A DNA stretch of 64,000 nucleotides. Source: Allobosea lupini (GTDB lineage Bacteria > Pseudomonadota > Alphaproteobacteria > Rhizobiales > Beijerinckiaceae). The position numbers and the translations under genes are program-made. The stretch covers positions 1,054,001 through 1,118,000 of the forward strand of contig NZ_FOAN01000001.1 in NCBI RefSeq assembly GCF_900109525.1, written 5' to 3'. Positions 1 through 9,075 of the stretch are shown piece after piece (positions within the stretch are counted from its first letter, which is position 1; the number at the start of each line of letters is the position of its first letter). The notes beneath the pieces are model-generated. The model made no database searches and was not told the origin of the DNA. It worked only from the letters and a program-made list of their open reading frames with translations.

Positions 1-117
1 TTCCATCGATCGCTCCACCGGCCGAGGTTGACGGCAGCGCGCCGCGCGCCGTCCCTTCCGCCGACCTTTCCCCATTCTCATTGTTCAGGGACCCGCGCGA
101 GCGGGCCGATCCGTCAT

Positions 118-981
118 ATGTCCGATTCTCCGATGATCCTCGCTCTGTCCTGCCCTGATCGGCCGGGCATCGTCGCCGCCGTCTCGACGCTGCTCGCCGA
201 GGCCGGCTGCAACATCCGCGACGCGCAGCAGTTCGACGACCTCGAAATCGGCCGCTTCTTCATGCGGGTGGTGTTCGACCGGCTCGAAGGCGCGCGCAGC
301 GCCGCCGAGATTCAGGGTCTCGTCGACGAACTGGCAGCACGCTTCAAGATGACCGTCTCGCTGCGCGATGCGGCTGCCCGCAAGCGGGTCATGCTGCTGG
401 TCTCGAAATTCGACCATTGCCTGGCCGACCTGATCTACCGCTGGCGCATCGGCGAACTGCCGATGGAGATCACCGCGATCGTCTCGAACCATGCCCGCGA
501 GCACATCGCCTCGACCGATCTCGGCGACCTGCCCTTCCATCACATGCCGGTCAATCGGCAGACCAAGATGGAGCAGGAGGCCGAGCTCTGGCACCTGATC
601 CAGGAGACGCAAAGCGATCTCGTCGTGCTCGCCCGCTACATGCAGGTCCTGTCGGACGGGCTCTCGGCCAAGCTCTCGGGGCGCTGCATCAACATCCACC
701 ATTCGTTCCTGCCCGGTTTCAAGGGCGCCAAGCCCTATCATCAGGCGCACGAGCGCGGGGTGAAGCTGATCGGCGCGACCGCGCATTACGTCACCTCCGA
801 TCTCGACGAAGGGCCGATCATCGAGCAGGACGTCGAGCGCATCAGCCATCGCGACACGCCGGACGACCTCGTGCGCAAGGGCCGCGACATCGAGCGGCGC
901 GTGCTGGCCCGGGCGGTGCGCTACCACCTGGAAGATCGCGTGCTGCTCAACGGAAAGAAATCCGTCGTCTTCACCGATTGA
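118..981 (+). CDS. purU: Formyltetrahydrofolate deformylase
   Basis: PurU hydrolyses 10-formyl-tetrahydrofolate to formate and THF, balancing one-carbon pools in the cytosol. The 287-residue product has an N-terminal ACT domain (about residues 5-85, starting [16 protein letters not shown]) and a C-terminal formyltransferase-fold domain. The catalytic triad of the fold is visible: N192 and H194 in [12 protein letters not shown], and D230 in SDLDEGPII. Length matches the family. The ATG at 118 was chosen because the ACT domain begins at once after it; the frame is open further upstream but that extension is low-complexity. The next gene is 253 bases downstream, so purU is probably transcribed alone. 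Confidence 0.95.
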   Translation: MSDSPMILALSCPDRPGIVAAVSTLLAEAGCNIRDAQQFDDLEIGRFFMRVVFDRLEGARSAAEIQGLVDELAARFKMTVSLRDAAARKRVMLLVSKFDHCLADLIYRWRIGELPMEITAIVSNHAREHIASTDLGDLPFHHMPVNRQTKMEQEAELWHLIQETQSDLVVLARYMQVLSDGLSAKLSGRCINIHHSFLPGFKGAKPYHQAHERGVKLIGATAHYVTSDLDEGPIIEQDVERISHRDTPDDLVRKGRDIERRVLARAVRYHLEDRVLLNGKKSVVFTD

Positions 982-1234
982 TTTGGAGCCTCGGTGCGGC
1001 CGGAGCTTCGCTGTGCGCCAAGCTCCGGCCCAGCCGCTGTCGAAAGCCGGCAGCGGCGCGAGGACCCGCGGCTCATCGAAGCGTTCGCGCAAACCCACGC
1101 CCGATACCCTGCCGAGCGGGCACTGCATCACGGCGATTTGTGCGTGTGCGAAGATAGAGAACGGCAGATCGTTCTTGCAGCGAGGCGGCATGTTGGCGGC
1201 GGCAGACATCTTCGCCGCAAACAAGGGGACCGCC

Positions 1235-2251
1235 ATGAAGCGCCTACTCGCCGCTGCCCTTCTCTGCGCCTCAGCGACACTCGCGCAGGCCCAGGCTCAG
1301 AAATCCACCCTGTCCATCGTCAAGAGCCGCGGCGAACTGATCTGCGGCGTCAGTCCAGGACTCGCCGGCTTCGGCCTGCCGGACGAGAAGGGCGAATGGC
1401 ATGGCCTCGACGTCGACCTCTGCCGCGCCATCTCGGCTGCCGTCTTCAACGATCCGAAGAAGGTGAAGTTCACGCCGCTCTCGTCCAAGGACCGCTTCAC
1501 CGCGCTCCAGTCAGGCGAGGTCGACCTCCTGTCGCGCACCAGCACCTGGACGATGGCGCGCGACACCTCGCTCGGCCTGGCCTTCGCCGGCGTCAACTAC
1601 TATGACGGCCAGGCCTTCCTGGTTCAGAAGAAGCTCGGCGTCGATTCCGCGCTCAAGCTCAACGGCGCGTCGATCTGCCTGCAGCAGGGCACGACGACCG
1701 AGCTCAACGTCGCCGACTATTTCCGCCAGAACAACATCAAGTACGAGCCGGTCACCTTCGACAAGGGCGACGAGGCGATCAAGGCCTTCGAATCCGGACG
1801 CTGCGACGCCCTCACCGACGATTCCTCGGCGCTCTACGCGCTCAAGCTCAAGCTGGTGAAGCCGGACGATGCGATCGTCCTGCCCGAGCTGATCTCGAAG
1901 GAGCCGCTCGGGCCGGTGGTGCGCAGCGCCGACCACGACTGGTTCAACCTGGTGAAATGGGTGCATTTCGCCATGGTGAACGCCGAAGAGCTCGGCGTGA
2001 CCCAGGCTAATGCCGATCAGCAGCTGAATTCGACCAACCCCGAGATCAGGCGGCTGCTCGGCAAGGACGGCAAGTTCGGCGAGGCGATCGGTCTCACGCC
2101 CGACTGGGCCTACCGGATCGTCAAGCAGGTCGGCAATTACGGCGAAGCCTTCGAGCGCAGCGTCGGTGCCGGCTCGGTGCTCAAGATCGCCCGCGGCAAG
2201 AACGACCTCTGGAGCAAGGGCGGCCTGCAATACGCCCCGCCGATCCGCTGA
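1235..2251 (+). CDS. Amino-acid ABC transporter periplasmic binding protein (AapJ/BztA type)
   Basis: This is a 338-residue class 3 extracellular solute-binding protein. A Sec signal peptide is visible (MKRLLAAALLCASATLAQA, cleavage near residue 19-21), followed by the conserved opening VKSRGELICGVSPGLAGFG and the segments LQSGEVDLLSRTSTW and FAGVNYYDGQAF. These are typical of the general L-amino-acid binding proteins AapJ/BztA, which are also about 340 residues long. The start at 1235 follows the purine-rich AAACAAGGGG. No permease or ATPase gene is adjacent, so it is an orphan component that must work with an unlinked AapQMP-like system. The exact ligand cannot be read from the sequence. 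Confidence 0.88.
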   Translation: MKRLLAAALLCASATLAQAQAQKSTLSIVKSRGELICGVSPGLAGFGLPDEKGEWHGLDVDLCRAISAAVFNDPKKVKFTPLSSKDRFTALQSGEVDLLSRTSTWTMARDTSLGLAFAGVNYYDGQAFLVQKKLGVDSALKLNGASICLQQGTTTELNVADYFRQNNIKYEPVTFDKGDEAIKAFESGRCDALTDDSSALYALKLKLVKPDDAIVLPELISKEPLGPVVRSADHDWFNLVKWVHFAMVNAEELGVTQANADQQLNSTNPEIRRLLGKDGKFGEAIGLTPDWAYRIVKQVGNYGEAFERSVGAGSVLKIARGKNDLWSKGGLQYAPPIR

Positions 2252-2349
2252 GCGGTCACTCCGGCAAAGATCGCGCCGCGCCGGAGCGCCGTGGCGACAG
2301 CTGACAGTCGCCGCGGCGGCGCAACTTTCTGATTTTGCGCGAATTCTTG

Positions 2350-2375
2350 CCGTTCAGCCGATTCCGGCTGAACGG
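2350..2375. promoter_or_regulatory. Perfect 11-bp dyad upstream of the LysR gene
   Basis: Arms CCGTTCAGCCG (2350-2360) and CGGCTGAACGG (2365-2375) are perfectly complementary around a 4-base spacer, ending 21 bases before the regulator start. No T-run follows on the plus strand, so a classical terminator is unlikely. It may be an autoregulatory operator or an RNA hairpin in the leader. Confidence 0.5.
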
Positions 2376-2396
2376 AAAGCGCGCTAGGATCACGCC

Positions 2397-3314
2397 ATGC
2401 GTGCCCGCCAGATCGAAGTCTTTCGCATGGTCATGCGCTGCGGCACGCTAACCGGCGCCGCCGAGGCGCTCGCGGTATCGCAGCCGGCGCTCAGCCAGAT
2501 CCTGCTGCACACCGAGGACGAGCTCGGCTTCAAGCTGTTCCTGCGCGTCAAGGGCCGGCTGATCCCGACGCCGGAAGCCGAGGAGATCTACCCCGAGGTC
2601 GAGCGCCTGTTCGGCGACCTTGAAATGCTCAGGCGGCGCACGCGCGATTTGCGCCACGGCAAGGCCGGGCTCGTGCGCCTTGCCGCCTCGGCCCCGCCCT
2701 CCCTCTCCTTCGTGCCGGAGGCGCTCCGCCATTTCCGCGCCGCGCATCCGAACACGCGCGTGCGCTCCTATGTCGTGCCGGCCGAGGTCATCCTGACCAT
2801 GCTCGACCGCGACCAGGCCGGGCTCGGCATCGCCATGATGGACCAGCCGACGCCCTTCATCGAGACCGAGGTGGTCGGCTACACCCGCGTGGTCTGCGTG
2901 CTGCCAGCCGGGCATCCTTTGGCCGAGCGCGATGCCGTCGGCCCCGAGGACCTCGATGGCGAGACGCTGATCTCCTATCGCGCCGAGTCGTTGCCGGGAC
3001 AGCTGCTGCGCGACGCGCTGGCCAAGGAAGGCCTGCCCTTCCGGCCCGAGATGGAGATCGACGTCTCGATCATCGCTCTCGCCTTCGTGCAGCAGGGGCT
3101 CGGCGTCGCCGTGGTCGACGGCCTCCTGCCCTGGCACAATTTCCCCGGCCTGGTGACGCGCCCGTTCCGGCCGCATGTCGCCCTGCCGCTCTGCCTGCTC
3201 ACCAGCACGCGCCGGCCGCTCTCGCGCAGCCATGAGCTGCTGCGCAACCATATCCGTACCGCCTGCCGGCAGCTCGATCTCGACCAGCCTGCGCCCACAG
3301 CAACCGAGGCATAA
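2397..3314 (+). CDS. LysR-family transcriptional regulator (probable hydantoinase-gene regulator)
   Basis: This 305-residue protein has the LysR architecture: an N-terminal winged helix-turn-helix (about residues 1-60, with TLTGAAEALAVSQPALSQILLH as recognition region; note Q-I-L in place of the common R-x-I) and a type 2 periplasmic-binding-like effector domain (about 90-295). It lies 90 bases upstream of hyuA on the same strand, so it most likely controls the hydantoinase operon; that role is inferred from position. A perfect ATAAG-N5-CTTAT dyad overlaps its stop codon and an 11-bp dyad sits before its start, both candidate operators. Confidence 0.9.
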   Translation: MRARQIEVFRMVMRCGTLTGAAEALAVSQPALSQILLHTEDELGFKLFLRVKGRLIPTPEAEEIYPEVERLFGDLEMLRRRTRDLRHGKAGLVRLAASAPPSLSFVPEALRHFRAAHPNTRVRSYVVPAEVILTMLDRDQAGLGIAMMDQPTPFIETEVVGYTRVVCVLPAGHPLAERDAVGPEDLDGETLISYRAESLPGQLLRDALAKEGLPFRPEMEIDVSIIALAFVQQGLGVAVVDGLLPWHNFPGLVTRPFRPHVALPLCLLTSTRRPLSRSHELLRNHIRTACRQLDLDQPAPTATEA

Positions 3315-3325
3315 GGCCGGCTTAT
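3311..3325. promoter_or_regulatory. Candidate LysR operator, ATAAG-N5-CTTAT, before hyuA
   Basis: A perfect 5-bp dyad with a T-N11-A core, the signature of LysR-type binding sites, overlaps the stop codon of the LysR gene and lies 79 bases upstream of hyuA. The same ATAAG-N5-CTTAT motif occurs in front of the polyamine-type transporter at 19560-19574. Binding is inferred. Confidence 0.45.
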
Positions 3326-3404
3326 CCGGCAGCGCGGTTTTGGTGTTGGACCCTCGGGCGCACCGCCGCCAAGACTGGCCTGTCCTTTTACCAACAGGCG
3401 CATC

Positions 3405-5456
3405 ATGAGCTGGCGTATCGGCGTCGACATCGGCGGCACCTTCATCGATTTCTGCGCGCTGGAGACCGGCAGCGGCCGCGTCGAAACCATCAAGGTTTTG
3501 ACGACACCAGACGCCCCGGGCCGTGAGCTCCTCGCCGGGCTCGACCTGCTGAATGAGCGACATGCCGTGCCGCCGCAGGAGATCGTCTCCTTCGTCCACG
3601 GCACCACGGTCGGCATCAACACCATCATCCAGCGCAAGGGCAGCCGGCTCGGGCTGATCACCACCGCCGGCTTCGAGGATGTGATCGAGCTCGCGCGCCT
3701 GCGCATGCCCGACATGTACTCGCTGTTCTGTGCCCGCCCGGAGCAACTGATCCCCCGCGACCGCGTCTTCGGCGTCGGTGGACGCATCCTCTCCGATGGC
3801 AGCATCGCCGAACCGCTCGACCGCGATGCCCTTGCGGAAGCCGTCGCGAAGCTCAGGGCGCGCGGCGTCGATGGCGTGATCGTCTCCTTCCTGCACGCCT
3901 ATCGCAATCACGCCCATGAAGCCGAAGCCAGGGCGCTGATCGCCGAGCTCGCGCCGGAGCTTTTTGTCTTCAGCACCAGCGAAGTCTGGCCGGTGATCCG
4001 TGAATATGAGCGCACCACGACCGCGATCCTGAACGGCTATGTCCATCCGCGTGTCTGCGGCTATCTCGAAGCCCTGGAGGAGGCGCTTTCTTCGCGCGCC
4101 GTGCCCGCTGGCCCGATGCTGACCAAGTCGAATGGCGGGGTGATGAACGCCGCCACCGGCAAGCGCGCCTGCGTCAATATGCTGCTCTCAGGCACGGCCT
4201 CGGGCGTGATCGGCGCGGCCTATCTCGCCGAGCAGGCCGGCGCCAGGAACATCCTCACCCTCGACATCGGCGGCACCAGCGCCGACCTCGCCCTGATCAT
4301 CGAGGGCCAGCCGCAATTCGGCACCGGCGAGGTCGTCGGCGACTTCCCGCTCTATGTCCCCAGCGTCTCGGTGACCTCGATCGGCGCCGGCGGCGGCTCG
4401 ATCGCCTGGGCCGACGCTTTCGGCGTGCTCAAGGTCGGCCCCGAAAGCGCCGGATCGACGCCCGGCCCCGCCTGCTATGGCCGCGGCGGCGCCCGCGCCA
4501 CCGTCACCGACGCCATGGCGACCTGCGGCTTCCTCGGCCACACCGCCCTCGCCTACGACCAGATCGGCATGCGCCGCGATCTGGCGCAGAAAGTCGTCGG
4601 CGAGGTCGCAGCGATGCTCGGCCGCAGCGCCGAGGCCACGGCCGAGGCGATCATCGCCATCGCCGTCTCCGAGATGTTCGTCGAGGTCAACAAGCTCGTC
4701 GCCCGCTACGGCGTCGACCTGCGCGACTTCGCGCTGATGCCCTTCGGCGGCGCGGGGCCGATGCTCGGCTGCTTCCTGGCGCGCGAGCTCGGCATTCCGC
4801 GCGTGCTCGTGCCGCGCCGCCCCGGCGTCGTCAGCGCGCTCGGCGGGCTGATCGCCGATCTGAAGGGCGATTTCATCCAGAGCGTCTTCGCCGCGGCGGA
4901 GCCGGCCTCACTGCCGCAGCTGCGCGCGGCGCTGGCACAGCTCAAGCGCGACGGGCTCGCCTGGATCCGCGAGGACCAGCGCTTTACCGGCCCCGTCGTC
5001 GAAGCCTTGAGCGCCGACATGCGCTATCATGGTCAGTCCTTCGAGATCGAGGTGCAACTCGCCGAGGGCTGGCTCGCCGAGGGCGATCTCGCGGCCATAT
5101 GCGCGGCTTTCCATCGCCAGCACCTTGCCATCTACGACTTCAACGACGAGGCGGCCGAGGTCCAGATCGTCAATCTGCGCCTCGTCGTCACCGGCGCGAC
5201 GCCGCGGCCGGAACTCGCCCCCGCTAGCGAGGCGGTCGACGAGGTGGCGGTCCCGGCGCGCTCCATCACGGTCTGGCTCGACGGCGCCGAGCGCGAGATC
5301 GCGCTCTTCCACCGCGAGGCGCTGCGCTGCGGCCAGCATTTCTCCGGCCCGGCCGTGGTGGCGCAGGAGGACACCACGATCTGCATACCCGCCGGTTTCG
5401 AGGCGAAGGTCGATGCCTTCCTCAACCTGCATCTCATCCTGCGCGAGGGAGCCTGA
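3405..5456 (+). CDS. hyuA: Hydantoinase/oxoprolinase subunit A (ATP-dependent)
   Basis: HyuA-type subunit of an ATP-dependent amidohydrolase of the N-methylhydantoinase / 5-oxoprolinase family, which opens cyclic imides or lactams with ATP. The 683-residue protein has the ASKHA-type phosphate motifs GVDIGGTFIDF (residues 6-16) and LDIGGTSADL (286-295), the opening HGTTVGINTIIQR, and the C-terminal hydantoinase A domain. Length matches the family (about 680-700). It is followed by hyuB after only 2 bases, so the subunits are co-translated. Substrate (hydantoin, N-methylhydantoin, oxoproline or a related ring) cannot be decided here. Confidence 0.93.
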   Translation: MSWRIGVDIGGTFIDFCALETGSGRVETIKVLTTPDAPGRELLAGLDLLNERHAVPPQEIVSFVHGTTVGINTIIQRKGSRLGLITTAGFEDVIELARLRMPDMYSLFCARPEQLIPRDRVFGVGGRILSDGSIAEPLDRDALAEAVAKLRARGVDGVIVSFLHAYRNHAHEAEARALIAELAPELFVFSTSEVWPVIREYERTTTAILNGYVHPRVCGYLEALEEALSSRAVPAGPMLTKSNGGVMNAATGKRACVNMLLSGTASGVIGAAYLAEQAGARNILTLDIGGTSADLALIIEGQPQFGTGEVVGDFPLYVPSVSVTSIGAGGGSIAWADAFGVLKVGPESAGSTPGPACYGRGGARATVTDAMATCGFLGHTALAYDQIGMRRDLAQKVVGEVAAMLGRSAEATAEAIIAIAVSEMFVEVNKLVARYGVDLRDFALMPFGGAGPMLGCFLARELGIPRVLVPRRPGVVSALGGLIADLKGDFIQSVFAAAEPASLPQLRAALAQLKRDGLAWIREDQRFTGPVVEALSADMRYHGQSFEIEVQLAEGWLAEGDLAAICAAFHRQHLAIYDFNDEAAEVQIVNLRLVVTGATPRPELAPASEAVDEVAVPARSITVWLDGAEREIALFHREALRCGQHFSGPAVVAQEDTTICIPAGFEAKVDAFLNLHLILREGA

Positions 5457-5458
5457 TC

Positions 5459-7462
5459 ATGGTCGACAAGGTCACCCTGCAGGTCCTGGCCAATCATTGC
5501 CGGGCCGCGGCCGAGAACATGGCCTACACGCTCTACCGCACGGCCCATTCCACCTTCGTCAAGGAGACGGAGGACTTCACGGTGATGGTGATGGACCGCA
5601 CCGGGCGCGTCGTCGCCGTGCCGATGGACCTCGGCGCGACCTGGTATCCGGGCATGAACTACAACCGCGCCATCGAGATGGTACCGGAGTATCGCCCGGG
5701 CGACATCGCCTTCACCAACGACCCCTATAGCGGCTATCTCGCCACCCACGCGCCCGACACGCATCTGTGGAAGCCGATCTTCCACGAAGGCGAGATCGTC
5801 TGCTTCGTCGGGGGCCATGTCCACAACACCGACATGGGCGGGGCGGTGCCGGCGAGCCTGTCGCGCTCGCTCACCGAGATCCATCAGGAGGGCATCCGCT
5901 TTCCGCCGATGACGCTGATGCGCGACGGCGCCTTCGACGAGACGGTGCTGCGCATCATGATGATGAATGTGCGCAAGCCGGCGCTCAACATGGGCGACCT
6001 CAAGGCGCTGGCCGGCGCGCTCAACACCGGCGAGCGCAAGATCCAGGCGATGGTCGCCAAGTTCGGTGCGAAGGGCTTCATGGACGGCCTCGACGGGCTG
6101 ATGGACTATGCCGAGCATCAGGCCCGCGAGATCCTTCGCTCGATCCCCGACGGCGAGTACGCCTTCTCAGACTATGCCGACGAGGACAGCGTCGACGGCA
6201 ATCCCTGCCGGCTGGCGCTGACGCTGACGATCAAGGGCGACGAGGCGATCCTCGACTTCACCGGATCGGACCCGCAGCTCGGCTCCTCGCTCAACGTCCC
6301 GACCGGCTCCGACCCGCGCCATACGCTGCTGCTCGTCGGCGTCTACTACGTGCTCTACACGCTGAACCCGCAGCTGCTGCTCAATTCCGGCCTGACCCGG
6401 CCATTCACCTGCATCGCGCCGGAAGGGACGGTGCTGAACCCGTCCTTTCCGGCGGCGGTCGGCATGCGCAGCCTGACCTGCGCTAGGCTGCGCAGCCTGA
6501 TCTTCGGGGCGTTCAGCCTCGCCGCGCCGGAGCGCCTGCCGGCAGCGCCGGCCGGCTCCAGCTCGATCGTCAACGTGATGACGACGGACGAGACCACGCA
6601 TCGCAGCGTCATCGCGGCGATCAATCCGGTGGTCGGTGGCGGTGGCGGCATGCCGCATCGCGACGGGCCGAACGGCTCTGGCGCCGACGCCGCCTATCTC
6701 AAGAACACGCCGATCGAGATCACCGAGACCGAGGTGCCGATCCGCTTCATGCGCTACGGGCTGCAGCCGGATTCAGGCGGCGCCGGGCGCTGGCGCGGCG
6801 GCCTCGCCACGGTGATGGAGTTCAAGGTCTTCTCGCCGAACTCGCGCATCACCGTGCGCAACCGCGACCGCTCGCATTTCCGGCCGTGGGGCACGCTCGG
6901 CGGGCTCTCCGCCGAAACCTCGAACTTCATCATCAATCCCGGCCGCCCAAACGAGCGCATCCTCGGCAATACCGACATCGCCATCGCCGAGCCAGGCGAC
7001 GTGATCCACATCCATTCGCCAGGCGGCGGCGGGCGCGGCTCGCCCTTGGAGCGCGAGCCGGAACGGGTGCTGCTCGATGTCGAGCGCGGCTATGTCAGCC
7101 CAGGCGCGGCGCGGGAGCTCTATGGCGTGGTGATCGAGGGGGACGCCGTCGATCACGAGGCGACGGCGGCCCTGCGGGCAGAGCTGAAGACGCGCGCCCA
7201 CAGCACGCATTTCCATTTCGGCCCCGAGCGGGACGCGTTCGAGCAGGTCTGGACGGCAGAGAACTATGCCGCGCTGACGCGGCTGCTGGCCGCTTTACCG
7301 GTCCACTGGCGCTTCTTCACCAAGACCAAGCTCTTCGCTGTGATGCGCAACGCTGCCGGCAAGCTCGATCTTGCGGCGGCCTTCGCCATCGTCCGGTGGG
7401 ACTATCCGCAGATCCCGGAGGTCGGGCAGGACGCGCCCGCGATCGCGCAGGCGGCCGAATAG
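5459..7462 (+). CDS. hyuB: Hydantoinase/oxoprolinase subunit B
   Basis: This 667-residue HyuB-type subunit is the partner of HyuA in the ATP-dependent hydantoinase / 5-oxoprolinase complex. Family hallmarks are VTLQVLANHCRAAAENM near the N-terminus, the H120-V-H-N-T-D-M-G-G128 segment and the glycine-rich C-terminal stretch IHIHSPGGGGRGSP. It is about 80-100 residues longer than many HyuB proteins, owing to a C-terminal tail (about 570-667) rich in charged and aromatic residues whose role is unknown. The gene converges on the MOSC gene with a 9-base gap, leaving little room for a terminator. Confidence 0.92.
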   Translation: MVDKVTLQVLANHCRAAAENMAYTLYRTAHSTFVKETEDFTVMVMDRTGRVVAVPMDLGATWYPGMNYNRAIEMVPEYRPGDIAFTNDPYSGYLATHAPDTHLWKPIFHEGEIVCFVGGHVHNTDMGGAVPASLSRSLTEIHQEGIRFPPMTLMRDGAFDETVLRIMMMNVRKPALNMGDLKALAGALNTGERKIQAMVAKFGAKGFMDGLDGLMDYAEHQAREILRSIPDGEYAFSDYADEDSVDGNPCRLALTLTIKGDEAILDFTGSDPQLGSSLNVPTGSDPRHTLLLVGVYYVLYTLNPQLLLNSGLTRPFTCIAPEGTVLNPSFPAAVGMRSLTCARLRSLIFGAFSLAAPERLPAAPAGSSSIVNVMTTDETTHRSVIAAINPVVGGGGGMPHRDGPNGSGADAAYLKNTPIEITETEVPIRFMRYGLQPDSGGAGRWRGGLATVMEFKVFSPNSRITVRNRDRSHFRPWGTLGGLSAETSNFIINPGRPNERILGNTDIAIAEPGDVIHIHSPGGGGRGSPLEREPERVLLDVERGYVSPGAARELYGVVIEGDAVDHEATAALRAELKTRAHSTHFHFGPERDAFEQVWTAENYAALTRLLAALPVHWRFFTKTKLFAVMRNAAGKLDLAAAFAIVRWDYPQIPEVGQDAPAIAQAAE

Positions 7463-7471
7463 CCGCCGGCC

Positions 7472-8185
7472 TCAGCCGACGGTGACGGTCGCGCCGGTCG
7501 CGATCTCGCCGGGCGTCACCACGTCGCAATAGATGCCGAAATTGCGCTCGTGGCGCTTGACCACCGTCCGAAGGATTTCGACGTCCTGGGGCAGGCCCTC
7601 CTGCGCGATCGTGATGAAGCCGCAGCGCCCGCAAGGCTCGCGTCCGCGCAGCACGACGTCCCCGATCCTGATCTCGCGCCCGATCCAGCCATGCTCCGGG
7701 ATGGCTTCGAGGTCATCGGGCCAATCAACGAGGATGTTCGGCCGGAAGCGGCGGGCATCGATGACGCTGCCGGGCAGTTCCCGTTCGAGGCTGCGGATCG
7801 CAGCGCTGGTGACGAGATGGATCGGCGCATGCTCGTAGCGCGGCCTGAATCCGCCTGAACCGAAAGCGTCGAACGGCTTGAGCACCGGCATGAAGCCGAA
7901 GGCCTGCGACAGGCCTTCCAGCAGCTCCGCATCCCGCGGCCCCACCCAGCGCTCGCCATCGAGCGACAGGGCGACGCCCTCCTGCACGGCTTTGGCATGA
8001 GCGCGCGGCACGCCGATGAAGTGCTTCTCGCGCCCCGGCGAGGCGATGCGGCCGGTGGCTGCGTCGAGCAGTCCCCAGATCCGGTCACCCACAACACCCG
8101 CGGCGTGTATGTGGAGCTGGTCCAGCCGCTCGCCGGCCATCGAGCTGACGGGATAGCGCCAGAGTTCGGCAACCTTTCCCGTCAC
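7472..8185 (-). CDS. MOSC-domain protein (YcbX-like)
   Basis: The 237-residue protein has an N-terminal MOSC_N-like barrel (VAELWRYPVSSMAGERL) and a C-terminal MOSC domain with GREPCGRCGF, containing C185 and C188; one such cysteine is the expected molybdenum-cofactor or sulfur carrier site. MOSC proteins transfer sulfur or reduce N-hydroxylated compounds with Moco. The GTG at 8185 is chosen because it overlaps the upstream permease stop as GTGA, a translational-coupling arrangement seen elsewhere in this window; the open frame running further upstream lies within the permease gene and is a shadow. It is the last gene of the dipeptide-type transporter operon, a link with no obvious functional explanation. 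Confidence 0.85.
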   Translation of the reverse strand: MTGKVAELWRYPVSSMAGERLDQLHIHAAGVVGDRIWGLLDAATGRIASPGREKHFIGVPRAHAKAVQEGVALSLDGERWVGPRDAELLEGLSQAFGFMPVLKPFDAFGSGGFRPRYEHAPIHLVTSAAIRSLERELPGSVIDARRFRPNILVDWPDDLEAIPEHGWIGREIRIGDVVLRGREPCGRCGFITIAQEGLPQDVEILRTVVKRHERNFGIYCDVVTPGEIATGATVTVG

Positions 8186-9075
8186 TGACCATCCATCCGC
8201 GGATCGAGCGCGTCGCGTAGGCCGTCGCCGATGAAGTTGAAGCTGGTGACGGCAAGCGTGATCGCGGCGCCGGGGATGATGGCGAGCCAGGGCGCGCTGG
8301 TGAGATAGCTCTGGGCGCTTTCGAGCATGTTGCCCCAGCTCGGCGTCGGCGGCTGGATGCCGAAGCCGAGGAAGGAGATGTAGCTCTCCGCCAGGATCGC
8401 ATGGGCGACGTTGAGCGTCGCCGCGACGACGATCGGCGCGATCGCGTTCGGCAGGAGCTCGCGGATCATGATGCGCCGGTTGCTCGCGCCGAAGGAGACG
8501 GCGGCCTGCGCGAATTCGCGCGTCTTCAGCGAGCGGATCTGCGCCTCGACCACGCGGGCGACCTCCATCCAGGAGGTCATCGCGATCAGGAGGATGATCG
8601 ACGGCACCGAAGGCGAGATCAGCGCCGAGATCGCCAGCAGCAGGAAGATCGAGGGGAAGCACAGCATCGCATCGACGAAGCGCATCAGCGCGGCGCCGAG
8701 CGCTCCCTCGTAGAAGCCCGCGACCATGCCGACGACGATGCCGATCGCCATCGCGATCGCCATGGCCGAGAAGCCGACCGCCAGCGAGATCCGCCCGGCC
8801 ATCAGTAGGCGCGCGAGGATGTCGCGCCCGAGCGGGTCGGTGCCGAGCACATGCGGGCCGGAGAAGGGCGCTGCGAAGCGGTTGCGGATGTCGATGAAGG
8901 TGTCGGTATAGGGCAGCAGCCAGGGGCCGACGATGCAGGCGAGCGTCAGGAAGATGATCGTCGCCGCGCCGAAAACTGCGAGCTTGTGACGCCTGAAGCG
9001 CTTGAAGCCGGGGCGGTGCCACAGTCCAGGCGGAGGCAGGGCGAGCGGTTCCGCCATCGCGTTGAGGTTGCTCAT
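8182..9075 (-). CDS. Peptide/nickel-type ABC transporter permease (DppC/OppC family)
   Basis: This 297-residue inner-membrane permease has the OppC N-terminal cytoplasmic segment (WHRPGFKRFRRHK), a first membrane helix at about residues 33-55, and the binding-protein-dependent transport motif around EYISFLGFGIQPPTPSWGNML-like residues near 230-250, which contacts the ATPase. It pairs with the DppB-like permease upstream, whose stop overlaps its start as ATGA. The stop overlaps the MOSC start. No ATP-binding gene is present in the operon, so transport must borrow ATPases encoded elsewhere. Confidence 0.93.
   Translation of the reverse strand: MSNLNAMAEPLALPPPGLWHRPGFKRFRRHKLAVFGAATIIFLTLACIVGPWLLPYTDTFIDIRNRFAAPFSGPHVLGTDPLGRDILARLLMAGRISLAVGFSAMAIAMAIGIVVGMVAGFYEGALGAALMRFVDAMLCFPSIFLLLAISALISPSVPSIILLIAMTSWMEVARVVEAQIRSLKTREFAQAAVSFGASNRRIMIRELLPNAIAPIVVAATLNVAHAILAESYISFLGFGIQPPTPSWGNMLESAQSYLTSAPWLAIIPGAAITLAVTSFNFIGDGLRDALDPRMDGQ

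Noticed and set aside
2350..2375. Terminator for the AapJ-like gene
   Set aside because: The hairpin lacks a following T-run and lies 99 bases after the stop, closer to the next gene start.
2448..4046. Open frame of 532 codons on the minus strand, opposite LysR and hyuA
   Set aside because: Composition is that of a GC-rich antisense shadow (repeated Asp, Gly, Arg, Ala), it covers two clear genes and shows no domain.
8186..9022. N-terminal extension of the MOSC frame into the permease gene
   Set aside because: The region encodes the DppC-like permease in another frame; GTG 8185 gives a complete MOSC protein.
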